Of a stretch of DNA of 64,000 nucleotides, positions 1 to 9,794 are shown piece by piece. The stretch is from Stomoxys calcitrans (Eukaryota; Arthropoda; Insecta; Diptera; Muscidae). The stretch is taken from the NCBI RefSeq assembly GCF_963082655.1, contig NC_081553.1:209859696-209923695 (forward strand), read 5' to 3'. Below the pieces are notes generated by a model. It made no database searches. It was not told the DNA's origin and saw only the letters and a list, made by a program, of their open reading frames with translations. The position numbers and the translations under genes were made by a program. How positions within the stretch are numbered: position 1 is the first letter of the stretch; each line of letters begins with the position of its first letter.

Positions 1-597
1 GAGAAACATGTTGAAATAAAGTTGAACTTTTCTTCTCTCGAAAGATGAAACAACAAAATAATGTTTCATCTTTTGTTTTGGCCTTTTTTTGTTGACCAAA
101 TATATTTTGTAGTACTGCAGTATTTAAGATATTGCTGTTGTTGATATTAAAACTGCCTTGGTTCCACTGATGGTGCTCGTTTGCTGCCAATTTTTGACTG
201 CTGGTGGTAGCTATAGTTGTTGCTTTTGTTATTATGACCTCAGCTGGGAATAGATTGCAAGTTGAGATTGTCTTTTGATTTGTAACACCTAAAAATATTG
301 CCTAGGGCCAGTGGTGTCCTTACTTATCATTCGTTGATAAAAAAAAATATCACAAAAGTCCTTGAACGTTTTACTTGTTATACAAGAATTTGTGGAACGT
401 TTCACTCTTTGTCTAAAATATGTCCTTAGGCACTTCTGAGAAGTGACAGATTCTAGGTTGGATATTGAATAGAAATATTTCATGGTAAAAAGATGAGGAA
501 ACGCCTTTCGATTTATCTTGGGGGAAATTTTGTTGAGAACTTTTTCGGCAGTTGGAAAAACTATTGTTGTGAAATTTTTTGGTAGGTGCACAATGTA
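1..597. other. AT-rich sequence without recognised feature
   Basis: AT-rich, no open frame with recognisable protein similarity, no tandem repeat. The two overlapping minus-strand frames at 289-610 have no recognisable domain and end in the MITE terminus, so I treat them as chance. Confidence 0.5.
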
Positions 598-834
598 TTG
601 GGTTGCCCAAAAAGTAATTGCGGATTTTTCATATAGTCGGCGTTGACAAATTTTTTCACAACTTGTGACTCTGTAATTGCATTCTTTCTTCTGTAAGTTA
701 TCAGCTGTTACTTTTAGCTTGCTTTAGAAAAAAAGTGTAAAAAAAGTATACTCGATTAAAGTTCATTCTAAGTTTTATTAAAAATGCATTTACTTTCTTT
801 TAAAAAATCCGCAATTACTTTTTGGGCAACCCAA
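598..834 (+). mobile_element. mariner-type MITE, copy 1 (237 bp)
   Basis: Non-coding element with perfect 32-bp terminal inverted repeats beginning TTGGGTTGCCCAAAAAGTAA, flanked by a TA duplication (596-597 and 835-836). TA target and a terminus close to the mellifera-subfamily mariner terminus (from memory) place it in Tc1/mariner. It has no transposase and must be mobilised in trans. Four more copies occur at 21181, 41430, 55556 and 61001 with nearly the same interior. Confidence 0.9.
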
Positions 835-835
835 T

Positions 836-1000
836 AGGTAAGATTAGTCGAGCCGAATCTTACATACCCTCCACCATGGACCACATTTGCCCGGTAACGG
901 CAATTTTTATCCGTTATCCTTTGTTTGTCTATAAAGCAAAGGATAACGGATAAAAATTGCCGTCCTATTGAAGCTATGTCAAGTTATGACCGATTTGGAT
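836..1000 (+). repeat. 5' terminal relic of the 153-bp modular repeat element
   Basis: Carries the start signature of the abundant repeat (a CGAGCCGAAT block followed by TACCCTCCACCATGG), also seen at about 39890 and 45572. A diverged internal piece (TATGACCGATTTGGATG) follows near 985. The core is replaced by an unusual hairpin at 898-962. Confidence 0.6.
898..962. repeat. 26-bp perfect inverted repeat, 13-nt loop
   Basis: Arms 898-923 and 937-962 are exact reverse complements (CGGCAATTTTTATCCGTTAT is the start of the left arm), with loop 924-936. It sits inside the terminal relic of the 153-bp repeat element. No function is known to me. Confidence 0.85.
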
Positions 1001-1183
1001 GAAAACGTAAATATTATGATCATGGTCAGAATGCCGCTCTGTCGTCTCAGTTCTCTTTTGGACCACCTCCATCAGGTGACAAAGATCCTACCAGTGCGAA
1101 GTCCTTATTATATGCTGTCTAAGCAATACCTTTTGTTACCTCTGTTATCGCAGAGACCATTCAAATCATCATCATGTGGATAG

Positions 1184-1600
1184 GTGTCAACCTGCCAGAG
1201 AGAACCTCCAGATCAAGCGGCATATAATGCGGGTCTAGACATCATTTATGCAGACACGGTAGCAGATGTGGTTAATAGCTACCGGGTGAATGTCGTTTTA
1301 GGAGAACGACCGCCTCCAGCTGCACCTGAGGAAATTGACCTCCCCCGGCAATCCAAAGTAGTTCTGGCTCAATTACGTTCCGGCAGATGCAGCCGCCTCA
1401 ATTCCTACAGAGCAAGGATTGATGCCGATGTACAAGATATATGTCCCGATTGTGACCAGGGACCACACGATACATGTCACCTGTTTAACTGCCCAGCCAA
1501 ACCCACTCGACTCAGACCCAGATCCCATTGGACGCAGCCCATTTTAGTCGCAGAGTTCCTGACTTTGGACACTCAACAGAATCAAGCAGACGAAAGATAG
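1184..1600 (+). pseudogene. Jockey-like non-LTR retrotransposon, ORF2 C-terminus
   Basis: The frame encodes the tail after the reverse transcriptase of a Jockey-clade element: VVLAQLRSGRCSRLNSYRAR, then a CCHC-like cluster CPDCDQGPHDTCHLFNCPAK (C-x2-C, H, H, C), then RPRSHWTQPILVAEFL before the stop. This layout is the usual Jockey-type C-terminus. A stop codon lies directly upstream (1181-1183) and the RT domain is missing, so it is a 5'-truncated dead copy. The frame itself is intact for about 138 codons. Confidence 0.8.
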
Positions 1601-1689
1601 AACACAACAAACTGCAACAACAACTGATTACTAACTTAGCGATACTTGGTTTGGATATTGGAGAATAGTAGAAGTCAGTGTGCAAAATG

Positions 1690-1790
1690 GGAAAAGAATT
1701 GCATCCTATATGAGCGTAAGAAGTAAAATAGGGAGATCGGTTTATATGGGAGCAGTATCAGGTTATGAACCGATTAGGTTGAAAAGAGGG
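1690..1790 (+). repeat. fragment of the 153-bp modular repeat
   Basis: Contains the diagnostic GGGAGATCGGTTTATATGGG block followed by ATCAGGTTATGAACCGAT, matching the units at 45.7-46.1 kb and 49.5-50.5 kb. Confidence 0.75.
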
Positions 1791-1836
1791 CGGGCCCCAT
1801 GTCACTAATACGCCCCATGCCGCTATGGACACACAC

Positions 1837-2640
1837 CTAAGCCAGTAATCGGCTCATCTTCTTACTATCTTGATCAACCCATTGGATTTTCGGCGTCGTT
1901 CCGACCGATTTGCTGTTCCAGAGGGTTACTTGAGCATTCGTCGCCCAAGTCCTTAACTCAGACTGCGTCATCTCGAAAGGCTTTGGGTTAACCAAGTTTA
2001 TTGACAGCAGTACTCCGGCCCTCACGGCCAAATTATCTTGCTTTCCCATTCCCAGTTACTCCATTATGGCCTAAACGACTACCCAAACGAAGCGGATCGG
2101 GCCATCCTCAGAGAACGCGTTAATCTCCTTCTTACATTCAAAGACTGTACATGATCCTATCAGTTTGGTTTTTATTGCCCCTATGGCCTGTTTACTGCCT
2201 GTAGTGATGTTCATACTCGGCCTGTTCGTGTTAGCACCACACCACCTCACGCATTCCCTGATCGCCCGGATCTCTGCCTGCAGGACCGAATTATGGTCAG
2301 TCAGTCTTAAATAGATCTCAGTCTCTGGGTTCTCAATGTAGACCCCCAGGCCCACTCTGTCCTCTAGCTTTGCCTCGTCCATGTTGCATGATCTTCCAGA
2401 TGGCAATACTAGGGTTCCGTCAGCTCAAGACTGTGCCACTGGCAGCAGTGCTTCGCACTCGACTTCAAGGTGCACCTCAGATATCCGATCGGAAACCTCT
2501 TCCCTTCCTTTTAGGTTTCCTATCGTCGACACAATTATACGATGGTATGAGCTGCTCCCATCCACAATCCATTCTCCCATCGCCTTATGTCTCATAGCCT
2601 CAGTGGCTGCCTCGCAATTAATTTATATGTAAATGGGTCC
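1837..2640 (-). pseudogene. non-LTR retrotransposon fragment: RNase H domain and tail
   Basis: Minus-strand RNase H relic. Residues KLEDRVGLGVYIENPETEIY and VLQAEIRAIRECVRWCGA match the first strand and the catalytic-Glu helix of RNase H. The usual first catalytic motif YTDGSK reads MDEAK here and the second Asp is in TTGSKQA, so the site is broken. 1837-2049 encodes the following tail (VTLWNSKSVGTTPKIQW). The frame breaks near 2050. Related fragments of the same family lie at 35700, 53040 and 61801. I do not assign a clade beyond an RNase H-bearing R1/I/LOA-like type. Confidence 0.7.
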
Positions 2641-2835
2641 GATATCTACAATAGTCTTTTGTACCCTAGTAGGCGTGGTTCATTATTCTACACTTCAAGG
2701 TGCATCTCAGATATCCGATCGGAAACCCCTTCCCTTCCTTTTAGTTTTCCTATCGTTGCCACGATTATACCATGGTATGAGCTGCTCCCATCCACAAACC
2801 ATTCTCTATGGGTCCGATAACTATAATAGTCTTTA
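2468..2835. repeat. imperfect tandem duplication inside non-LTR relic
   Basis: The block starting CTTCAAGGTGCACCTCAGAT at about 2463 recurs at about 2693, followed in both by ATCCGATCGGAAACC and GAGCTGCTCCCATCCACA. Copy distance is about 230 bp and the second copy is truncated. GGGTCCGATA and AATAGTCTTT are also repeated (2634 and 2810). It corresponds to RT-RNase H linker sequence of the family also found at 53430-53560. Confidence 0.75.
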
Positions 2836-2839
2836 GGAG

Positions 2840-3207
2840 GGCGCGGTTCTCTGAACCTGTTGTATTATCCTAATGATGCACTTTTTCTCCATCGAAGTCC
2901 ACCAAACTATTAAGGCGAAAGACAGTATTGGTCTTATCACGCTCCAGAAGAGCCAGTGGACTATCCTTGGATTCAGACCCCACACAGTACCCAATATCTG
3001 CACCGATTAACTCAAACCAAAGCATTTCACACAAAATTTCAACCAAATTGGGTAATAATTGCGCCCTGAAAAGGCTCAAGAAGTCAAGATTCAAGATTGA
3101 ATTATAAACCGGCAGCTGATCACAACATGGATCGATATGGTCCACTTTCAAGACAAGATCAATATTTCGAAGTGTCAGAAACGAGATGACAAAACTGGTG
3201 CACCCCA
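2840..3207. other. spacer with a 153-bp repeat fragment
   Basis: Around 3010-3110 the motif order (AAAATTTCAACCAAATTGGG, AATTGCGCCCTGAAAAGGCTC, AAGAAGTCAAGAT) is that of a diverged unit of the modular repeat. The 112-codon minus frame across this stretch is therefore not taken as a gene. Confidence 0.5.
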
Positions 3208-4968
3208 TCGTTCCTTAAGGAAGGGTAGTAAAACTACCCCTTCCTTAGGGAGAGGGTACTAAAACCACCCTTTCCTAAAGAAAAGGGTAAACTACACTTT
3301 CCATAAGAAAAACGTTCTAAAACTACCCTTTTTTTGAAAAAGGGTACTAAAGATACCCTTTCCTTGGGGAGGGGGTACTAAAACTCCTTTCTTTAGGGAA
3401 AGGGTACAAAAAATACCCTTTTCTTAGAGAAAGGGTACTATAACTACATTTTCCTTAGGGAAAGGATACTTAAACTACCCTTTCCTTGGGCAAAGGGTAC
3501 TAGAATTACCCTTCCCTCAGGAAAATGATACTAAAAATACCCTCTCCTTAGGAAAAGGGTAGCTTTAGTACCCTTTGCCCAAGGAAAGGGTAGTTTAAGT
3601 ACGCTTTCCCTAAGGAAAGTGTTGTTTCAGTACCCTTTCCCAAAGGAATGTGTAGTGTTGGTGTCCTTTCCCTAAGAAAAGGCTATTTTTAGTACCCTTT
3701 CTCTAAGGAAAGGGTAGTTTAGTACCCTTTCCCTAAGGAAAGGGTAGCTTTAGTACTAAAAACTACCAATTTCTTAGGGAAAGAGTACTAAAAACTACCC
3801 TTTTCTTAGGGAAAGGTTACTAAAACTACATTTTCTTCAGGGAAAGGGTATTTAAATTACCCTTTCCTTGGGAATATGTTACTTTTACCACCCCTTCCTT
3901 AGGAAGAGGGTATTTAAATTACTATTTCCGTAGTGAAAGTTACAATACTAAAACTATCCTTTCCTTAGTATATAAGAAAAGGATACTAAAACTACTCTTT
4001 CTTTAGGGAAGGGGTACTAAAACTACACTTTCCTTAGTGAAAGGGGTACTAAAACTACCCTTTCTTTTGGGAAAGGGCACTTAAACTACCCTTTCCTTAG
4101 GGTAGAACTTCCCTTTTTCTTGGGGAAAGGGTACCCAAACTACCCTTTTCTTAGGGAAAGGGTACCCAAACTACCCTTTTCTTAGGGAAAGGGTACCCAA
4201 ACTACCCTTTTCTTAGGGAAAGGGTATTAAAACTACACCTTTCTTAGGGCAAAGGTACTAAAACTACTTTTTTCTTGGGGAAAGGATCTTAAACTACCCT
4301 TTTCTTGGGGAAAGGGTCTTAAACTACCCTTTTCTTGGGGAAAGGGTCTTAAACTACCCTTTCCTTAGGGAAAATGTACTATAAGTAACCTTTCTTCAGG
4401 GAAGAGGTACTACAACTAACTGAGACTACCCTTTCTCAGGGAAAGTGTACCAAGACTACCCTTGCCTCAGGGAAAGGGCACTAAAACTACCCTTTCCTTA
4501 GGGAAAGGTTATTAATACTACCCTTTCGTCAGGGAAAGGGTACTAAAACTACCCTTTCCTTAGGGAAATGGCATTAAAACCACCCTTTCCTTAAGGAAGG
4601 GGTACTAAAACTACCCTATCCTTAGGGAAAGTGTACTAAAACTTCTCTTTTCTTACGGAAATGATACTAAAACTTCATTTCCTTAGTTAAAGTACCCTTT
4701 CCTTAGGGAAAGGTTAGTTAAAGTACCCTTTCCTTAGTGAAAGGGTACAAAAACTACCGTTTCCTTAGCTAAAGTTTACTAAAACAATTATTTTAGGGAA
4801 AGGGTTCCAAAACTTCCCTTTCCTTAGAGAACATGTAATTAAACTACCCTTTCCTTTGGAAAAGAGTTTTAAAAGAACCGCTTTCATAGGAAAAGGATAC
4901 TAAACTACCCTTTCCTTGGGGAATGGTTAGTTGAACTACCCTTTCCTTAGGGAAAGGGTACTCTCATA
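3208..4968 (+). repeat. 31-bp palindromic satellite, array 1
   Basis: Tandem units of about 31 bp, roughly 55 by length. Unit form: TACCCTTTCCTTAGGGAAAG followed by GGTACTAAAAC. Each unit holds a near-perfect palindrome (CCCTTTCC-TTA-GGGAAAGGG) separated by an A-rich spacer. Units diverge by point changes and small indels. The orientation flips between about 3563 and 3756. No protein-coding signal; period 31 gives apparent frames repeating every 93 bases. Confidence 0.95.
3563..3756 (-). repeat. inverted block within satellite array 1
   Basis: Here the spacer reads TAGTTTAAGTACC / GTAGCTTTAGTACC, the reverse complement of the flanking TACTAAAACTACC. About six units are inverted. Both junctions lie in the spacer or palindrome, so they make extended hairpins (for example GGGTAGCTTTAGTACTAAAA at the right junction). 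Confidence 0.85.
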
Positions 4969-6248
4969 ATTTTCTAAAACTTTGACATCTCCTTTTTCTC
5001 TTTCTTTTCTGAATTGACAAATTTTCCATGTTTTCCATCTCTTTTTACTGTGTTCTCCACCGTTTCCACCACTTTTTTAGATCTACTAGGGATAGCCCAA
5101 GGGGTGACTTTATCTCGAAACTTAAACCAATCCACCTTTCTTATGCAAAGAGGAGGACCAACATGTAGAGTACCACTAAAACTACCCTGTCACATATACC
5201 TTTCCCTGACGTTCTCCCATAGCATGGTAACATTCAGTATTTCCAGCCTATTTTTGGTAGTAGAGGTTGGTTTATTTCCTTTATTACAAATCGCAATTTC
5301 GTACTTTCTTAACATTTGTTGGAAAAAGAAAATAGCCAAGCCATTTCTCCCATGTTTTACCCTTGCAAGGCAAGCAATCGAATACTAAATCAGAGGTTTT
5401 TTTCTCCAAACTTCAATTAAGATGAGAAAAAGAGAAAGATACTTAAAAGTTGGTAATAAAAAACAACCAATGACCAGCATGACCATACACTTTTGGTCAT
5501 TCATCTTTAACGTGGCGGCTGTTATCCCAATAATAGGCAATTTTCCTCCAAAAGGCAGAACGTTTCAACAGTCGAAGACATCATTCTTTTACATTTAGGA
5601 ACATTAAACAAAATGTAATGGTTAAAAAAAACCAAAGCCCTTGGCAGTTTCAAAAAAAAAAAAAAGAAGAAATAAACAAACTTCATAAAATTTCGGTATT
5701 TAAGAACAAAATATGAGGGGATACTGGAAATATTTGCCTACCATTTCTGCCTTTCGTAAAACCCAAAGAAAAAACAGTACAACTCCCTATACCAGCCTAC
5801 GTTTGCCGGCACGATTAACCTTCTGCTGTGTTAATCAACCTCCATGTTAATTTAATGCAGACTTTTCTTTTGGGAAATCCTTCGCATCCAACCAATCCTC
5901 GTTTCAAATGTTGTTATGTTGTTAAATTTTCATTTCAACCCAACGGTGCTCGTAAAATACAAATGCCTTAGCTTTTTGAATGAATGGAGTAAATTTAAAA
6001 TTCGTTTTGGCCAAACTTAACGCCCAATGAACTTTGGACTTGTTTTTGTTGTTTTTTGTTTGGTGTCTTTTGTTTCGCTTCGCTTGTTTAAGCCGTCTCT
6101 CTGTTTGGTAATGTTCACGTTTAACCCAATTGTTGGACAAGTTTATGTCAGCAAGTTCTTGTCGCTGTTGTTGTTGTTGTCTTTGGAAATTGTGTAGATG
6201 TCGATGGTGATGCCTATGCAAGTTGTCCTTGTTAGAAGTCGTTGATTC

Positions 6249-6249
<1 letters not shown>
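4969..6249. other. spacer without recognised gene
   Basis: AT-rich, several short frames (124 codons plus strand at 5014; 99 codons minus strand at 5922) without recognisable domains. The minus frame is low complexity (His/Gln/Lys rich) from CAA/TTG runs near 6165-6180. I see no splice or promoter evidence. Confidence 0.45.

Positions 6250-6295
<46 letters not shown>
6250..6295. repeat. poly(T) tract, 46 nt
   Basis: Uninterrupted run of 46 T. Read on the minus strand it is a poly(A) run, which could be a retrotransposed 3' tail, but the adjacent sequence is not recognised. Confidence 0.95.
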
Positions 6296-6298
<3 letters not shown>

Positions 6299-7739
6299 AC
6301 TCTCCCCCATTCTTTGGCTCTTACCCTCTATGCTTGCACTGCAAAGCCCAAAATAGATTTGCTACTGAATTGCCTTCCCAAATCAAGATGTTGTATGCTT
6401 CCTTCTTCGTCCTTCCTCGAACGTCCTTCCTAGCATTTTCCTTTATTAAATGTCAACATGTTTGACTTTATTACCCCCCTGATTGCAAGTGGATGCGAAA
6501 AAGGGGCAGAGAGTCTGTGGGGTAAGAATAAAAGAGCAGCTGAAATATTGTATCTCATTGCTATTGTCATGTCGTTGTTGTTATTGTTGGATGGATGTTA
6601 AAAGTTTAACGATTGCATCAAGATTTAACACCAACTATTCGTCGTTACTGGTTCTGTATAAGGGGACATTCATGAAAAAAAAAACGGATTTCATCTAAAG
6701 AGGGTGCGGCTTATAATCCGACCCAGAGAACTGTAGACATACACCAATACCAAAAATTGGATTGTGGTGCGCTCTAAATACTTAAAATAAGCCTCCCAAA
6801 AATCTTTGCCAGGAATTCCGTGTAATTCACATAATTCCTCATCGTTCTCCATTTCATAATCCTAAGTTGGTTCAATTCTGGTATCATAACCCCATCTGGA
6901 GTCTGCTAGTCGCAAAAAGCGGGTATGAACTATTCCAATGGCTCAGCTTCACCCCACATGCTCTCCCTTGTCGCCCCTATTCTGAATAACTGCGCCCATA
7001 GCCCTATGTGTTCCGTAGAGATGCCGAAAGCTAGCCGAATTTACTTTTTACCATTCCTCAGCATAAGTCTCGTTTTGCAAAGTTTCTGTTCTCCCCGTAA
7101 GACTTTCGTCGTTTTTCCAACCATTTCACTGTTCCATGACCGCTTAGACTACGTCGGTACTCTGGGCCTTACAGGCAAAATGTTTTTCACCCATTCGCCC
7201 TTATTTATCTTCCCTTCAATTCTCGCTTAGGCTTAGGTTAAGGGGTATGTGACTAAACAAAGACGGTTACTAGCCGCCTTACTCGAGAGGAGACCAAACC
7301 CTAGGTCCAGTGTGTTCCCCGTAAAGAAGGTAGAAGAGAAAAAGAAGAGTGAGTGACACAAAAACTGCTGACTTCTCCTCATCATGGCTTACCCTGCTGT
7401 AGTCTGCCTCTCCCTGCGTCCACCAGAAAGTCAAGAACCTGACGACCTGTCAGGACTCCTACCAGCAGTTCGAAACCATGCTTCCTCAACCTCAGGAGGA
7501 AGCGATGCCCTATCCAATGAAATACTCGGCCACTAGGCCTTCTCCAGCCTGCAACTTCCAACATCAGCCCATGGCTCATGCGTGCTGTCATTGTAGAAAG
7601 TCTCCATCATACCAAAAAAACTCGCACAGAGGAGGGATTATTGATTCCCTGGCAAGATGTGGGCTAACCAGCAATCTATTGCTGGCCATCTTTCGTTACC
7701 CTCCATTATTTTATGGCCCGGCAATAAGCAGAGCCTGAA
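6296..7739. other. spacer, possible unrecognised TE remnants
   Basis: No gene recognised. From about 6900 to 7740 the base composition is richer in C and G and a TTAGGTTAAGG block occurs at about 7232, like the 3' ends of non-LTR elements in this window, so part may be an old TE. I could not identify a domain. Confidence 0.4.
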
Positions 7740-8066
7740 ATGCAAATTTGCCCTTGACCATTCCATTAAGAAACACGGGCAAACTTATCACATATAAATG
7801 GGCGCTGTCCTATTTTATTTTTAGCTCAATGATCAGGGACCTCCTTTTTAAAGCAGAGTCCAAACGGCGTGCCGCAGTGCAACACCTCTTTGGGGAGTAA
7901 TTTTTACATGACTTCTATGCATGGCATAGAACCTCACAAATTTCTCCAGCATTAAGAGGGAAAACCACCGCTGAAAGATTTTTTACTGATGATCTCGCCA
8001 GGATTCGAACCCAGGCGTTTAGCGTTGTAGGCAGACTTGTTAACCTCTGAGCTGTGGGGTCCCCCA
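7740..8066 (-). mobile_element. tRNA-derived SINE, copy 1
   Basis: Nearly full-length minus-strand copy. On the minus strand it starts at the tRNA-like head, with box B as GGTTCGAATCC (8007-8017 region) and a decayed box A, and ends with the GGGCAAATTTGCA tail near 7740. Pol III-type internal promoter boxes plus a tRNA-unrelated body define it as a SINE, probably moved by a partner LINE. Confidence 0.85.
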
Positions 8067-9480
8067 GAGAGCTGAGACTGACAGCCTTTCCCATAGTTCG
8101 AAGAATTCTTTATATCTCATAACCTGTTTTGACCTCACATGGTATGACGCCAGAGCCGTAAGCGCCGCCAGACTGTCCATGAATATCATGACCATCTAAT
8201 CAGACCGCAACTCCTGCATTGGCTTCAGGACTTTGAAGACATCCGCCAAATAGACGCTGCACTGGTTTTCTGATACCAAAGATTTTAAAGGAGGCCACCG
8301 TAGCGCGGAGGTTAGCATGTCCGCCTATGACGATGAATGCCTGAGTTGGAATCCTGGGAAGAACATCATAAAAATTTTTTCAGTTTTGGTTCCACCCTTC
8401 TAAAAGGGACATTTGTGAGTTACTGTACCATCTGGCATGGCAGCGCTGTAAATACTTCCCAACTTCCCCACAAAGAGGTGTCGCACGCCGGCATGCCGTT
8501 CGGACTCCGCTATAAATAGAATGCCCCTTATCATTGAGCTTAAACTTGATCCGACAGCACTCCTTGGTATGTGAGAAGTTTGCCCCTGTTCCTTAATGGT
8601 ATATTCATAGGCAAATTTGCAAATTTACCAAAGAATTTATTGAAGACTTCTGCCCCGGCTCTCCCCTACAATTTAGAACCATCAGTGTATGCAGGAAGCC
8701 CCGGAAAGGGCGGGCTACCCCCAATACATATTTTCCTTTTTTGGGAAAAATGAGCCCCACCCGTCAATAAGGAAGGACCCCTCTGGTACATCATCAATCG
8801 TGCCGCATATAGCATGCCGTCAAACTGCATTTCCATATCCCTCTCCTCTCTAGCTAAACCTTGCTGCAGAGATTTGCATTGCCGCTGTATCCTGTACCTT
8901 TTCTATTATCCAGCGGGGGGCACAGTTGTCCGGAGCCTTATGCCACAACAGACATCCACTGGTGCAAATCGGCCTAACAATCGTTGTAAACATCCTGCAT
9001 ACCGTACCCGGTCTAAGCCACCAACTTCTTCCTATCAAGTTGAGAGAGGAGTATGGCCTATCCTGCCCAGTTTTGATCCTTTACTTGACGTTCCTTCTCT
9101 ACCTTAGTTTCAGGTCAGTAATCACGCCCTTAGATTACTTGGATTCCGGAGAGAGTGGCAACTCTACCCTATCCAGGTCAGTTCCCCAAAAATACCCTTC
9201 TTTCAAGTACTGGTGAAAGTATTAAACCTGTCTTTTCGGGATTTATGCCAAGCCCGCTAGCCCTCTCTCATTCAGACAGCTTCCTCAATGACCCCTTAAC
9301 GACCTTTGTAATAGTAGAGAGGAAACGGTCCCCAACATGATGACAAAGTTATATGCATAGGTAACGACCTTCGGTTTCTCCTCAGAACCCTTCCCGCGCA
9401 GTTTTTATATTCACCTTCCTCATAATCGGGCCCTCCGCCAGCAACGTTCGGTCTCTAATTTTCGAAAGACATCAGAATCC
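8066..9480 (-). pseudogene. non-LTR retrotransposon: RT palm/thumb plus RNase H, broken
   Basis: Read on the minus strand from 9480 to 8066. At about 9362-9340 the RT catalytic motif YADD is degraded to YAYN in the context TYAYNFVIMLG. GLGINPEKTGLIL follows near 9250. RT thumb residues LRPGTVCRMFTTIVRPIC and CLLWHKA lie at 9020-8920, then RNase H first motif HTDGSKL near 8680, interrupted by SINE copy 2 (8287-8625), then the second RNase H Asp in FMDSLAALTAL near 8180. Many stops and frame breaks. Domain order fits R1/Jockey-group elements with an RNase H domain; exact clade not determined. Confidence 0.75.
8287..8625 (+). mobile_element. tRNA-derived SINE, copy 2, with target-site duplication
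   Basis: Full-length plus-strand copy: head GGAGGCCACCGTAGCGCGGA with box A (TAGCGCGGAGG), decayed box B (AGTTGGAATCC), body with GTGTCGCACGCCGGCATGCC, and tail GGCAAATTTGCAAATTT. A likely 13-bp target duplication flanks it: TACCAAAGATTTT (8274-8286) and TACCAAAGAATTT (8626-8638). This size is typical of LINE-mediated insertion. It disrupts the RNase H region of the surrounding retrotransposon. Confidence 0.88.
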
Positions 9481-9794
9481 CCTTGATAACAAGAAGCCAC
9501 AAAAGAGGAGAAAAAACCCTCCCTCCGAAGTTCTTCTGGTCACATTCCTCCTAATCGATACGTTCGCCAGAGATGTGTTGAAGATCCGTATCAACTCAAT
9601 TCACCTAGAAGAGAGAGAAAACCCTTATGTTCACCAGAGCGCCATGTCGAAGAAAGCTGTCAATGTGAAGTTGCCCAAAACCCAAATTCCCTTCTAACCA
9701 CAATATGTAGAACACTGTCAACCGACCTACCCCCAATGAAAGCATGCTGAGAGTAGCACACTCTTATCACTCTCTCTCTCTCTCTCTGATGGAG
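9481..9794. other. spacer before satellite array 2
   Basis: No recognised domain; contains a (TC)n run at about 9771-9788 directly before the first diverged satellite units. Confidence 0.5.

Noticed and set aside
3208..4968. CRISPR array (short palindromic repeats)
   Set aside because: No unique spacers of constant length, eukaryotic context, no cas genes; units are contiguous satellite monomers.
5014..5388. 124-codon plus frame after satellite array 1
   Set aside because: No domain, no start context or splice signals; AT-rich spacer. Cannot be excluded, but not supported.
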